Source: Gambelia wislizenii (Eukaryota; Chordata; Lepidosauria; Squamata; Crotaphytidae). Taken from it: 64,000 bases of DNA. The notes beneath the pieces were generated by a model. It searched no databases. It was not told the origin of the DNA and was given only the letters and a program-made list of their open reading frames with translations. Location of the stretch: positions 242,253,809 through 242,317,808 of the forward strand of contig JAUMIR010000002.1 of NCBI GenBank assembly GCA_030847615.1, written 5' to 3'. This document shows positions 1-11,345 of the stretch, one piece after another. The position numbers and the translations under genes are program-made. Every line of letters starts with the position of its first letter. Positions within the stretch are counted from its first letter, which is position 1.

Positions 1-104
1 GCAGGAAAATCTGAGCACCACAGGGAGGGATTGCTTGAAAGAACCATTTAAAAAGCAGTAATGCAGGATTTCACCAGGACCAACTCCATAGCCAGTTAAT
101 CAGT

Positions 105-492
105 AGACTCACAGAGTTGGAAGAGACCACAAGGGCCATCTAGTCCAGCCCCCTACTATGCAGGAATACACAATCAAATCATTCCTGACAAGATGGCCAT
201 CCAGCCTCTGTTCAAAAACCTCCAAAGAAGGAGACTCCACCACACTCCCAGGCAGTGCATTCCACTGCCAAACAGCTCTTACTGTCAGGAAGTTCTTCCT
301 AATGTTTAGATAGAATCTCTTTTTCTGTAGTTTGAGTCCATTGCACCGTGTCCTAGTCTCTGGAGCAGCAGAAAACAAGCTTGCTCCATCCTCAGTATGA
401 CATCTCTTCAAATATTTAAACATGGCTATCATGTCCCCCCCTTAACCTTCTCTTCTCCAGACTAAACATAAGCTGCTCCTCATAGGGCATGG
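105..492 (-). mobile_element. CR1 LINE fragment (3' part of ORF2 and tail)
   Basis: In antisense the sequence reads the typical CR1 ORF2 C-terminus ([37 protein letters not shown]) followed by the tail ending GGTCTCTTCCAACTCTGTG. It is 5'-truncated, as most CR1 copies are. It lies in the intron following receptor exon 4. Confidence 0.9.
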
Positions 493-1653
493 TAATGGGG
501 GATTTCATCAGGGCCTCCTACACTGTTGTGGGAGACACTGAAGTCCCTCAGATTCTCCGTACCACTGTGCTACTGTTGTTAGAAGTGGTGGAGTAAGGTG
601 GAGAGAGTGGTGGAGTGGTGGAGTAAGGTGGAGTAAGAACAACTGCGTGCTTTTTCCACAGCAGTTCAAATCCACCTAAAAGACTACAGAGTAGGCAGGC
701 AGTGGTCAGGTCAGGGACTCCGCCTCACACATGAGTAGGCAGTGCTGTTTCTGCTACCTGAAAGTGATTGCTACTTTTTTTGACATTATTCTTCCCCCCT
801 CCGCCAAAACCCAGGGAAGTCCAGATCAAAGCCCGCTCCAAAATTCATAATGCTCCTGCAGAGCCAAAATTAGCAACCAGTTTCTCCGGCTTCTGAGAAC
901 ATCGATCATGTCCTCAGGAGAGCTGCTGTGACCATTAATCAAAGGATGCTGCTTGCTCTACAGTCAGGAGTGGCTCCTCCCACACGCATTGCTGTTGCTC
1001 TGGAAATCTTGGCTCAGAAGCATAAATCAGCCCAGGGTTCCATTTATCAACTAAGGATTTGCTGACACTGTACCCTCATGAGACAGCAACAGCCGCTGCG
1101 GCCAACTGTTTCTGCCTTCAGGTTTGCCCCACTGCGTACACACATGAATGAAAGAGCATCCCTTGGTAATAACCCATTCCTAGTTCACCCACCCCCTACC
1201 CCTTATTTCTCAGCCATTTTCAGTTGCCATTCCTTAGGGGAATGTCCTTTATGATACAAGCTAGCAAACTAGTTTTCCTTTGGGTTATATTATGTCCTGC
1301 TGGTGCTGGTCTTATTTTGCTTTTTTCTGATTTCTTTTATTATGGCCTGACTGCAACTTTATACGTAGGTTGTGAATGTGTACACTGCCCCAGAGTAGTT
1401 TGGTTATCGGACTTTAAAAATGTAATCAATTAATCAATAAAATAGACTGCCATTCTGCCTACTAGCTGTTGAGGAAAAGCACACTTCAATGTACTTTAAT
1501 GTTGCTCATTTAACTCTAGTGCCCCTTAACAAAAACCAAAGGAAGTATGATAATCAAGAGAGATCTATAGCTCTGGACTGCCAGCTTGAAGATATTAATC
1601 ACAGTTGTCCCTCATCCACCTAAATCAGGGCCTGGCCTGGCCCGGATGCTTAC
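493..1653. other. Intronic sequence after receptor exon 4; short GGTGGAGTAA minisatellite
   Basis: No further exon of the receptor is visible here. A purine-rich minisatellite built from GGTGGAGTAAGGTGGAG-like units lies at about 569-640. The rest shows no feature I can name. Confidence 0.5.
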
Positions 1654-1798
1654 CATCTCTTGACATGCCCACCGCCAGACACTTCTTGAACCGGCAATGC
1701 TGGCAACGGTTGCGATTCATCCTCATGATCATGCAGTTTTCATTCTTCACACACATCTTGTAGTTGATGTTCTGCTGTATGCTCCGGCGAAAGAACCC
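1654..1798 (-). CDS. NR1D4: Rev-erb class nuclear receptor, exon 4 (second zinc finger)
   Basis: This exon encodes residues 133-180, from [14 protein letters not shown] to LAVGMSRD, plus one base of the next codon. Zinc ligands of finger 2 are C148, C154, C164 and C167. SIQQN, KNENC and MSRD are NR1D signatures. The acceptor is GTTCACCAG ending at 1799 and the donor is GTAAGC starting at 1653. Differences from NR1D1/NR1D2 are NINYKMCV instead of NIQYK(R/K)CL, MIMRM instead of SI(V/M)R(I/M), and CQHC instead of CQQC; these support the NR1D4/Rev-erb gamma assignment. The next codon should begin with the carried G (alanine of the expected AVRFG). No such exon occurs in bases 1-1650, so the hinge, haem/NCoR-binding ligand domain and 3' UTR are off the left edge. 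Confidence 0.97.
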
Positions 1799-1948
1799 CT
1801 GGTGAACGGAATCAGATTAGGACTAGGTCAGTGAATAGGAGAAGCCAACACATGCAAGGCTAAGAGTTCGTACTGACTCTGGACTTTTTGCTCTAGTTCA
1901 GTTGTATTTAAAATGGAAAATGCTCCTTGTCTTGAAACGATGCATATA

Positions 1949-2184
1949 CAGTTGTCCCTCCATATTCACGGATTTGGCATTCACGGATTTAAGTATTCAC
2001 AGCTTGAAAATATTCTTTAAAAAATAATAATCCAAAAAGCAAACCTTGATTTTGCCATCTTATATAGGGGACACCATTTTGCTATGCCATTTCATATAAT
2101 GGGACTTGAGTATTCACCGATGTTAGTATCCATGGGGGGGGGGGGTCCTGGAACCAAACCCCAGCGAATGTGAAGGGACAACTG
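1949..2184 (-). mobile_element. Tigger-like (pogo/Tc1-mariner) MITE
   Basis: Terminal inverted repeats CAGTTGTCCCTCC and its complement are flanked by TA on both sides. The internal sequence matches the other copies in the window (GGTTTGGTTCCAGGACC core) in reverse orientation and resembles mammalian MER2/Tigger ends. Located in intron 3 of the receptor. Confidence 0.9.
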
Positions 2185-2244
2185 TATTCCCTTCTAATAT
2201 TTTGGCCACAGTAGTCATAATTAATTCTACAAAGGGTGTGTATG

Positions 2245-2457
2245 TGATTTCAAGCCACCTGTTGACTTACAACAACCCCATGAATTTCATAGGGTTTTCT
2301 TAGACAAGGAATACTTGGAGGTGGTTTTGCCAGTTCCTTTCTCTGAAATGTAGCACCTGGTATTTGTTGGCAGTCTCCCATCTAAGTACCAACCAGGGCC
2401 GACCCCGGTTAGCTTCCAAGATCAGATGGGATCTGGAGCCTTTAGGGTATTTAAGCT
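2245..2457 (-). mobile_element. 5S-rRNA-headed SINE with BovB-like tail
   Basis: Read on the minus strand, 2373-2430 matches the internal control region of 5S rRNA (GATCTTGGAAGCTAAC, then CTTAGATGGGAGAC). The other end is the shared LINE-type tail (TAAGTCAACAGGTGG). This is the 5S-type SINE known from lizards. Confidence 0.75.
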
Positions 2458-2961
2458 ACAGTGATTTTATTCTCCCTGAATTCCTGGGAGCCATTTGGAT
2501 AGCTGGTTACACAGTAGGCACAAATTGCCAGAAGAAAAATTCAGAACTAAAGCATCTCTTATGTTCCCAAACTATTTTTATTATTGTCATGACCCTGCAA
2601 TACTTTGTCGGGTGGCATATTTCGGTATACCATTCAAGAAGAGTAGAAAAAGGATCAGGATTAATTATTTCTAAAGTGGCTTGAAAAAGCAAACCACTTA
2701 ATGCAGAACTTGTAAAGAGCTAGATTTATCACTACATAGCCCAGAAATATATGCAAAACACCCCTAAGAGCGAGAGTTGTGTGTACTTGAGATCCCTGCA
2801 ATTCTACAGTATGAGAGCAGAATTTGATATTAAGTACCAAATTCAGTGTCCTAAGAGTTTTAGCTTCAGAGTTTTAAAAAATCTCAACAGTTTCTAGTCC
2901 TCCTGACTTCTGATATAAAATAAAAAGGGAGAGGGGTTGGGAGAAAAAAGATGAACCTCAC

Positions 2962-3050
2962 CTTGCAACCTTCACAAGCATGGACACCATAGTGGAAACC
3001 TGAGGCAATGTCACCGCAAACCTTGCAGAGCAACACCATACCACCTGTCT
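2962..3050 (-). CDS. NR1D4: Rev-erb class nuclear receptor, exon 3 (first zinc finger of DNA-binding domain)
   Basis: This exon encodes residues 103-132. The joined reading is [22 protein letters not shown] continuing to HACEGCK. The four zinc ligands of finger 1 are C111, C114, C128 and C131, and the P-box begins EGCKG, the type that binds AGGTCA half-sites. [11 protein letters not shown] is diagnostic for NR1D. The acceptor CCCCAACAG ends at 3051 and the donor GTGAGG starts at 2961. The 89-base exon plus one carried base gives exactly 30 codons, and the donor splits the DNA-binding domain after EGCK, the conserved intron position of this family. Residue I117 is valine in most NR1D1 and NR1D2 proteins. 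Confidence 0.98.
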
Positions 3051-3300
3051 CTGTTGGGGAGAAAAGCATTCTGGTAAGTCTTTCACCAGGCCAGGCATCC
3101 TCCCCTCCACTCTTCCTGAACTTCCCAAAGGCTTACAACAGCCTTCCCCAACCTGTGCCCTGCAGTTCTGTTGAACTACAATTTCCAGCATCTTTAGCCG
3201 GCATAGCAGTGGCTAGATTAAAAATGTTAGTCCCAGAGAAGCTGAGGTCCATATCCCAGGAGAATAACTGCTGGATGTGGAGTTTTAGCTGAATCAAATG

Positions 3301-3427
3301 CTTGAAGCAATCTTTTATTTAATTTAAGGTGGTCATGCCACCTTGAATCCCTTGTATGCTGCCATTCTCCCAATATGGGATTCAAGGTGGCATGCCCATC
3401 TTAAATTAAATAAAAGATTGCTTCAAG
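3301..3427. repeat. Near-perfect hairpin with 51-base arms in receptor intron 2
   Basis: Arms 3301-3351 and 3377-3427 are reverse complements with two mismatches, around a loop of about 25 bases. The arms start CTTGAAGCAATCTTTTA. Probably a foldback MITE. It would form a long RNA hairpin in the receptor pre-mRNA. Confidence 0.9.
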
Positions 3428-4343
3428 TCTTAAGCCTTTGAGACACAGTAGGTTTTAAAGTCTCAGGAAGATTTGTGCCTTCCAGGGTAGCCAACTGGTC
3501 TTGGTTTTGGCTTCAAATTCATCCTCCTTCTTTCAATACCTGGCCAGTTCAATAGATGGGAATGACAAATTCCTGCTCCTGCTCATACAAATGAGCAGGA
3601 GCAGGAAATGAATGGAGAAATTCTCTCTCCAGGGAGAATCATAATATTCCCCTTTCTATTACAGCTTCAAAACATTCAAAGCACTTAAGCATATATAATA
3701 GGACATATGTGAAACATTCTGAATTCTCTGGAGTCTTTTCAAAAGTATTCTAAATCCCAAAACAACAATCCTGTAAGGTAGACTTCCATTATTATTTCCT
3801 TACTGGAGAAAAGGCAGAGGGGCTGAGGCAAAAGAAGCCACACAGTGAGGACTTAACTGAGGGGAGATCCTAACTCACAGCTCACACTCATGACCCCAAT
3901 TCTCATAGCAGCCTCTTCCTTGCTAGGATTCCCAGTTCTCAGGGCCTAGCCACTCTTATCCAGTTGCCAAGGCGAAGAAGAGGAGGAATCTCAGGGTGAG
4001 AACCCTTCCTGGAAAGGTGGGTGTATATTTTCCTGATTTGTTAGACTTAGTATTTTTCATTTGAATGGCATATTCTGTGCATCTGTGGCTGATGCTTAAG
4101 GTATCGTGCTTAGGGCCCATCCCCTGTGAGGTCTCGGGGCCTGGGATAGTCCTGACCTGGCAACCTTTTTCCTCACCCATCCATCATGTTGCCTTTGCTC
4201 TTAAAGCAGAGAACAGGGAAATGGTGTGTGTATTTCCTAGGTTTCTATCCTTCACTCTACCACTGTCCTCTCTTAACCTCTGTTCATTCCCCTCACTCCA
4301 GTTCCATTAAACAAAGAAGGCAGCAGGACTCCAAGCTACTTAC

Positions 4344-4634
4344 TAGTGAAGGTGCCAGTGGCTCCATTCTGCTTGGCAGCAGGCACCCTGCTCTGTGTAG
4401 GGGGTGACTGGCCCTTGCTGGGGTAGCGAATCCCTTCAGGGAACTGGAAGGCGACCTTGGGTGAGGAAGGGGAGCTGGCCCGCTGAGGCTTGATGGCCCC
4501 AATCTCAGTGAGGGTCAGCTCTTCCAAGGAGGAGGGCAGCGAATGTTGGGGCGAAGGCACCAGATATCCACTGGGAGGGCTGCCTGGAGTGGGGCTGGAA
4601 CCAGCTGTTGAGCCCACGTACAGGATCACACCAC
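4344..4634 (-). CDS. NR1D4: Rev-erb class nuclear receptor, exon 2 (N-terminal A/B region)
   Basis: This exon encodes residues 6-102, the A/B (modulator) region. On the minus strand an acceptor TCATCCTCCAG precedes base 4634, and the exon ends at 4344 before a consensus donor GTAAGT (4343-4338). Both boundaries are phase 1, agreeing with exons 1 and 3. The segment is rich in Ser, Pro and Gly (GSSPTPGSPPSGY, SSPSSP), as in the transactivation/phosphorylation region of Rev-erb proteins, and includes the stretch ELTLTEIGAIK. The opening GGVILYVGS matches the conserved GGVI.YI(G/S)S opening of NR1D1 and NR1D2, but the rest differs clearly from both. That supports a third paralogue. The A/B region is about the usual family length: the first zinc-finger cysteine falls at residue 111. 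Confidence 0.95.
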
Positions 4635-7557
4635 CTGGAGGATGAGAAGGAGCAAGGAGGAGGGGAGAAGATAAATGCAGGAACTGTGGATATAGCGCTA
4701 GAGGGTGAATCTAAACAGTCCAAATGTTCTGAAAATCACTTGGCCAAAGTCACGTTCTCGTTCAGCATTGAGAATGTTGAGCCATACAGCCTAAAACCCT
4801 GCCCAACCCCAGGACTAACGCTGCTGCCACTCCACAGAATCCAAGCCCAAATGGGCCACAAGGAGGGAACAGCACATTCTGAAAAGACAACTCATGTGCA
4901 GTAATTCCTAACAGCTCACACAAAGAAGTCAAGCCACACGCAACCCCACTGCCAGTCAGATCGCTCCTCTCAGCCAGGCCTCCACAACCCACCTCTGACC
5001 CACCAAGCCTGGGGCAGTGCATGAGGCAAGCAATGTGGCCAGCCAAATACTCATGCCATTATTGTGCTGCCAGCCAGACAAGCGAAAGCAAGACGTTTAT
5101 GATCCCTGGCTGGTGGGCTGTATTTGGCCTGGGGACGAAATCACTGAGACACACGGACACTGTTGTGCCCCTTGTCCCAGCACCTTGCCTATAGGCACTG
5201 GCAGCCAGTAAGTGAACAAGCTATTCTAGTTCCTTGACTGCTACTTGGCAGTAGCCCACATGGCGGGGAGGGAGAAAAAGAGAGATAGGGTGGGAATGAG
5301 AGAGAATGAAGGAAAATCACAGCTTGGAAGAGGCTCATGAGTCTGGAAGGAACAATGATCTAGTCCAGCCTCTGTACCACCAACCTGCACAACCTTCCCT
5401 GAAAAATCTCCAAGTAATTCTGCGGATGTCCCTGAGCAGCATGTTTCTCCGCTGAACTTCTCTTAACAAGAGTAGATGCTATCTCACCCTGTTATCTAAC
5501 ATCTAGCCTCCCTGTCATGACTTAAAACCATCATTCCTCATCCTGTCCTGAGTAAATACCAGAAATGTTCTCGCTTTTCCAGGAGGCTTTTGTTGTGCCA
5601 ACTGTGTGACCTGCCAAACTCAGCATGTGGAGGTCCGAGAGGAAGAAATGGGGAAATTGGCCTTGAAAGCTGTCCCTGCCATTGGAAACAATCCTACCGC
5701 CCTCCTACTAGCCTGCAAAACCTCTTCTTTGCCATGGCGTTGATCTGCAGTACAGCTGGCAGCCGTGCCTGTATGCGTGAAGCCTGTGACAGCCTGAAAA
5801 CACACAGCCTCCATGTGGTTCCAGGATGAAACCAGGGAAACAGCAGGGAATGTGGCCCAAGAGGCACGTGCTGCAAAAAAAGTAGGGCAAACGGATGGCA
5901 CATATACTGTGGGCACAAAGCCCAAGCGGCCATCTGAAAGCTGTTCTGGGAGGCAGAGGCACTATCACCAAGCTGCCACACACACACACCTCCCAAATAT
6001 GCCATTGCAGATGCAAAAGAAGAAATCCGTTGAGGTCGGGACAGAGCTTCTCAAGCTGGTTCACAGCAGGCCTCCTCCCAAAGGGTACGTGGGATGGGGG
6101 GGGGGAGTCTGATAAACATTCCTCTGTGTTGTCAGATCTCAAAACTGTAGCAGTTCCTGAACCTGGAATCAGAGGAGCTTCAGGATAGTGTTCAACCTGT
6201 GCACACACATTTACCCAAAGCAAAAATTACAGAGAAGCCCTCTTAGCAAAATTAGGCCAAGTGTTAAAGGCTGCTGGGTCAGGATTGTTTACAGGTCTGA
6301 GCAACTAAAATCCTACTCTGGTAGCTTCCTATGCAGGCTATAATAATAGAAGAGACCAAGGCTGTTTGTTCTAGCATGGTATTTTTGACTCTGGCTGGAG
6401 GCAGCTCTCCAAGGTTCCCATCTTGGGAAAAAGGTTAGATATAAATCAAATAAATAAATAAATAAGGTTTCAGACAGAAAAGGGTCCTCCAACACACCAC
6501 CTGCTACTTGAACTTTCCTTAATTTAAGATACCAGAGATTGAATGAGAGACCTTCAGAGTGTACAGCTGATGCCCAACCACTCAGCAAGAGTACAGCTAG
6601 GAAAAGTTACTTTGTTTGACTATAACTCCTAGGGAATTCTGGGAGTTACAGTCCAACAAAGCAACTGTTTCAAGCTCTAAGTAGCATCCCTCCCCAACAG
6701 ACAGCCTTCTTCTTAACCCAGCCTTCCCTGATTTGTCTGATCTCCCCCATCCAGTTCTATTTTGCCACTTTTCCTTGCCACCCCATCATCTGCTCCCCCT
6801 TAGCTCAGCCCCCCTGAAGTGGGATATACTCAACTGTGTGAGAACTTTGTAAGGTGGACCATGCAGAAGTCACTCTCCTGCTTACCCACTTCCTCGGCTC
6901 TTTGCCGTGTGTGTGCCTGAACTTGCACACCACATACACATCCGCATGTGACCTACATCAGGAACGGAGATGTACTTTCCAAGCAAACATCTCCACACTC
7001 TTGTTCTCTGTCTTTCAGTGACAGAATGAGTTTAATGTGCCGCAAGGACCAATCATCATCACTCAGCTCTGTCCTGCAAAACCCCCTGCCTTCAAAAACA
7101 TGTGCCAAAAATAAACCGCCTCTCTTTTATATATTTTTCTTTCGTGGGCATTGTGAGGCTTATAAGGGCAACAAAAGCTCATTCAGGCTGCAGGCACTGC
7201 CAGCCTTAAAACCACTTCTGGCCTCTGGGAAAGCAGAATGTACCCAGCACTGAACACACTTGGTGCCCTTTGTCAATAGAACATCCAACTTGAGGGATAT
7301 TCTGTCAGTTCCTGATCTAGAACTGCATTTGATCTTTGGCCTAGAATCCAGGGGAATCACAAACTTTTACACTTTTGGCCTTTCCAAGCTGAGAAAGTAA
7401 TTGCCCAAATGAAACACACACACAATTCAACGTGCACATGTTTGCTCCTGTCCTCAGCAAGCAGTTCAACAGGGGCTCACTTTAGTATGAATTGCTAGTA
7501 ATGTACTGATCAAAGAGCTAAAACTTTTTTTGCTCTCTGCTTGGCACCTTAGGACTA
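4635..7557. other. Intron 1 of the receptor, mostly unassigned
   Basis: Several overlapping open frames at 5600-6220 on both strands show no recognisable domains or splice context and look non-coding. A short palindromic repeat fragment (ACTATAACTCCTAGG / GGGAGTTACAGTCC) lies at about 6605-6665, an AAAT microsatellite at 6443-6462 and an E-box CACGTG at 5865-5870. Confidence 0.5.
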
Positions 7558-7781
7558 CAGTTGTCCCTTCATTTTCGCTGGGGTTTGGTTCCAGGACCCC
7601 CCGTGGATACCAAAATCCGTGACTACTCAAGTCCCATTATATACAATGGCATAGCAAAATGGTGTCCCTTATATAAGACAGCAAAATCAAGGTTTTGGAT
7701 TATTATTTTTTAAAGAATATTTTCAAGCCATGAATACTTAAATCCGTAGATACCAAAGCCGTGGATACAGAGGGACAACTG
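7558..7781 (+). mobile_element. Tigger-like MITE
   Basis: Begins CAGTTGTCCCTTCATTTTCG, ends AGGGACAACTG, and has TA target duplications on both sides. This is the best forward-orientation reference copy for the family in this window. Confidence 0.92.
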
Positions 7782-8000
7782 TACTGTACTTTAGATATCC
7801 ATGATGCTGCTTCCAGTCAAGAAGCACAAGCAAATCGCTTTTCCTCTCTTTGTACTTCTAAGACATCATCTGAGGAAGATGCATGTTTTCTCATCTCCTA
7901 TTCAGATTAAATCTCACCACCTTTAGACAAGATAAATCAGTGACACAGCAGATAATCCAGGTTTGATCCCTGGTTGAAGGACAGTAGGGTAGGGTTAAAA

Positions 8001-8237
8001 AGAGAGCCAGCATGGTATCCTGGTTTGAGTGTTGAACTAGGATTGTGGGAGACCAGGGTTCAAATCACTGCTCGGTCATGGAAACCCACTGGATAGCCTT
8101 GGGAAAGTCCACTCTCTCAGCCTCAGAGAGAGGCAATCTTAAACCCCTTCAAAACAAACCTTGCCAAGAAAAACGCATGGTAAATTTGCCTTAGGATTGC
8201 CGTAAGTCAGAAACAGCTTGAAGTCACATAACAAAAG
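8001..8237 (+). mobile_element. Sauria-type tRNA-derived SINE
   Basis: Contains AGCATGGTATCCTGGTTTGA, then GACCAGGGTTCAAATC (degenerate B box), CTCTCTCAGCCTCAGAG, and the BovB-like tail TAAGTCAGAAACAGCTTGAA. The order is characteristic of squamate Sauria SINEs. Confidence 0.9.
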
Positions 8238-8239
8238 CT

Positions 8240-9436
8240 TTTTAAAAAAGGATCCTTCTGCTAAAAACCATGGAGTGCCATTGCCAGTCTGGGCAGACAA
8301 ACTAACAGCGATGTACACAGGGTAGCAATGCGGCTATGAGAAGATCTGTGGGTGACTTACAGTAGTTTGCCAAGGATTCTGAGTGTCTAACAATAGTAAA
8401 ATGACTTCCTCCCTTTTATTTTATTGCTGAAATGTCAAAAGTTGAAGGTTGCCAGAAGTGGATCTGTGTGTTGAAGGACTGACTTTTCTTCAGTTCTGGC
8501 ACTGAAAACAAAGTCTTGGCCTCAGAATGCTTTAATTCTAAATGGATGTGTTTTGCACATGGCTCCAGCTTATGTTATCTTGGTGTTCTAGGAGGGAGAA
8601 AAGTAGATCCTGGAAGCCTGAAATCTGTCCCTAACCTATCCAGGAGGAGGACAATGGTGTGATTTAAAAGCAGATTCCTATGCTCAAAATGAGACCCAAA
8701 AGCATGAGTCACAGATCAGGTTTTATCACCTCTTTTTAATACTTCCAGGGACCTAGAGGAAGTTTCAAGGTGGGGGGGCAGTCGAACAGCCCAAATGATC
8801 AACAGTATTGAGAGCAAAATGCGCTGACAGTGATTCAACCAAGACACATTTTAAAGGCCCAGATCAGCCCATATCTCCTCCATAAGTCTTGTATGCTTCA
8901 AACCTTCTGACACAGGAGGGAGTAGAAAACACAAGGCCCTTCTGTTATTAAATGTCATGTTCTAGGCAATGCAGACAAATTGAAAATTGGTTGCCCACAG
9001 CCACACTATGGATCTGCATGCCTCTAGCTACCGCAACAAGAAATGCAAGGATGGACACTGGATGGTACCCTAACCATTTTTAAGAAATCTATTTCTTCTA
9101 CATGTTCTTAACTGAATATTATCTTTTAGCATGGATTTCATTTAACATCTAAAGTATACACAAAGAATGTGTGATTCAGTCAAAGTTCCACTTTTAAATC
9201 CCACTTTTTTTTCATGGAGCTCAAAACAACACAGGCTGATTTTTCTCCCCTCTCCTGGCACTATTTAATCCTCATGCCAAAGTCAGGTTCAAATGATACT
9301 CTGTGAGTTATCTCAGGCCCAAGGTTCCCCAGGAGCTTCAGGATGGAGATGGATGACTTGAACCCAAGTCTTGGGTTTTGTTTTGTTTTTTTACCTCTGC
9401 ACTAGGGGCTCTGTCTAATCATTCATCAAAGATAGA
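8240..9436. other. Receptor intron 1, nothing recognised
   Basis: No ORF, RNA gene or clear repeat could be supported in this stretch. Confidence 0.5.
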
Positions 9437-10283
9437 TACAGGTTGACCCCTGTATCCACGGACTGAGTATACATGCTTTCACTTATCCACATCTGAAAAA
9501 ATATGTACTCTCTAGGGATTTCTAGTTCCTCCAATGTGATTCTATGGTCAACCTCCAGTGTTTGTCTCATTGAAAATAATAGAATAATAAAACTCTAAAA
9601 TGTATAATTCTATATAACTGTTAAAGTATTCTAGTAAATGATAGAAACTCCTTAGAGAGTATTGTAATTTATAATATTATTAGTACATACACATTTTCTT
9701 TTTATTATTATTATTTATTTCAGAAGCTAGATGAACATTAATAATTACTCCAACTAGAAGAGTAACTAGGAGGAAGTATCAATGTTTTATGTTTGTTTAG
9801 AGAGATCAACGTTTTATGTTTGTTTAGAGAGATATAAAATTATTTGTTTAGGGTTTCACCATGTTAGTGGTAGTATTTTATGATAATTCATTGTAAGGTT
9901 TGCTTGGCTGTTTCACATGATTTTGTACTCTTTAATTTTGATTTGTATTTTTTTTCTCCTCTCTCTTTCAATGTAGTGAATGTTGTTTCTGTTTGAAAAA
10001 AAATAACTCGCATTTTGGCAGGAAAACCTTGGAAAGACGGGACCTCGAATGACTGAAAAAAAGAGTTCATGGACATACTCATATTCTCTTTCTACTTTCA
10101 ATACACCTGACTGAATTTGTCACAGCTGTATTTGTGGCTGTTTATTGTTATAGTATTTCCTCTTATTCTTTGTTATTTTGGTGTTGAATTCTTACTATAA
10201 AACTCAATTAAAAATAAGTTTAATAAGAAAGATAAGAATAATAATAACAATAAATAAAAACAAATTTAAAAAAGAAAAGAATA

Positions 10284-10496
10284 CAGTTGTCCCTTCATAT
10301 TCGCTGGGGTTTGGTTCCAGAACCCTCGGTGGATACCAAAATCCGTAAATCCTCAAGTCCTGTTATATGCAGTGGCAAAGCAAAATGGTGTCCCTTACAG
10401 AAGGTGGCAAAATCAAGGTTTGCTTTTTTTGGGTTATTATTTTTTAAAGAATATTTTCAAGCCATGAATACTTAAATCTGTGGATACAGAGGGACA

Positions 10497-10500
<4 letters not shown>
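10284..10500 (+). mobile_element. Tigger-like MITE nested in an older element
   Basis: Begins CAGTTGTCCCTTCATATTCG after a TA and ends GAGGGACAACTC, where the terminal bases have been overrun by the adjoining TG repeat. Confidence 0.88.
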
Positions 10501-10537
<37 letters not shown>

Positions 10538-10620
10538 GTCTGTGTATATGGGTGTGTCTGTGTATATGTGTGTGTGTGTACGCATGTGTGTGTGTGTGTA
10601 TAATAATAATAATAATAATA
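10500..10620. repeat. Compound TG / TATG / TAA microsatellite
   Basis: Long TG runs broken by TATATG units (10500-10600) are followed by TAA repeats (10601-10620). The cysteine/valine-rich open frames here are artefacts of the repeat. Confidence 0.95.
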
Positions 10621-10989
10621 GAATTTATTTATATCCCACCTCTCTATGAAGTGCAATCAGGGCGGCTTACAACAATTCAAATATACATCCAAACCCTCAA
10701 TCCCACCCACCCCTTAAAATACAATTAAATAATTTAGGATATATATGCCCCCCTATTATCCATGGTTTCTGGTATCCACAGGGGGGGTGCCTTGGAACAC
10801 ATCCCCCGCGGATATGGGGGGTCAACCTGTATAGCCAACAAAACCCATCAGCCAGCACTCACATTTCTACCTTTAACAACAAGACACCAGCAATTTTCCC
10901 CCCCTACCTCCTTAGTCAAAACAGGTTGCTCTCCACCGTCCTCCCTCCGGCCCCCACCATCCCCTGTTTTTAACCCCCCTTCCTTTGCA

Positions 10990-11345
10990 ATGGGGCAGGA
11001 AGGAGGAGGAGGAGGAGGTTTCTCCGCCTCCGCCGCCTCGGTGCTCCTGCTGCTCCCTCGGGTCAGCGCCTCACGTGTCGGCCTCTCCTCTCGCTGGAGC
11101 GCCGGGAACAAGCAACGTGCTGGAGCGCAGCCAAGGCGGCGGCGGCGGCGGCGGCGAAGGGGAGGCACCTGACTGGCGGCTCACATGGCCCGGGCGGCCC
11201 AGATCGCGCGCTCGCTCGCTCGCTCGCTCCTGCGGCAGGAGGACCGAGGGGGGCTCCTTGGCACGCGAAGCCCCGGCCAGGCCAGGAGTGCGGGGGCGGC
11301 CGAGGGGAGAGCGAAGCCAGAGGGGTGCTCCCGGGGGATGGAGGA
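10990..11345. promoter_or_regulatory. CpG island inside receptor intron 1
   Basis: Dense CpG, a GGC repeat (about 11135-11154), a GCTC repeat (about 11206-11230) and an E-box CACGTG at 11072-11077. It looks like a promoter or first-exon region, but no gene can be tied to it. Open frames on both strands are proline/arginine-rich products of GC content. It could be an alternative promoter of the receptor or of an unseen transcript. Confidence 0.5.

Larger units (their letters stand above)
9439..10829. mobile_element. Composite Tigger-like element with internal insertions
   Basis: The outer ends CAGGTTGACCCC and GGGGTCAACCTG are inverted repeats flanked by TA on each side, and both continue into Tigger-like sub-terminal sequence (TATCCACGG / CCGCGGATA). 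Between them lie AT-rich sequence, a 26-base direct duplication (about 9780-9832), a younger Tigger MITE (10284-10500), TG and TAA microsatellites, and an L2-type tail (about 10610-10740). This indicates an older element carrying later insertions. Confidence 0.65.

Noticed and set aside
2366..2440. Match to 5S rRNA
   Set aside because: It is the head of a SINE with a LINE-type tail; related SINE heads occur at 39.5 kb and probably 61 kb, and the sequence has diverged from true 5S.
5620..6223. Overlapping open frames up to 171 residues on the minus strand and near 100 residues on the plus strand
   Set aside because: No domain, no codon pattern, no convincing splice sites, and frames open on both strands; they look like chance openings in receptor intron 1.
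10444..10728. Frames rich in CVCV or HTHT
   Set aside because: Translation of the TG/TATG microsatellite.
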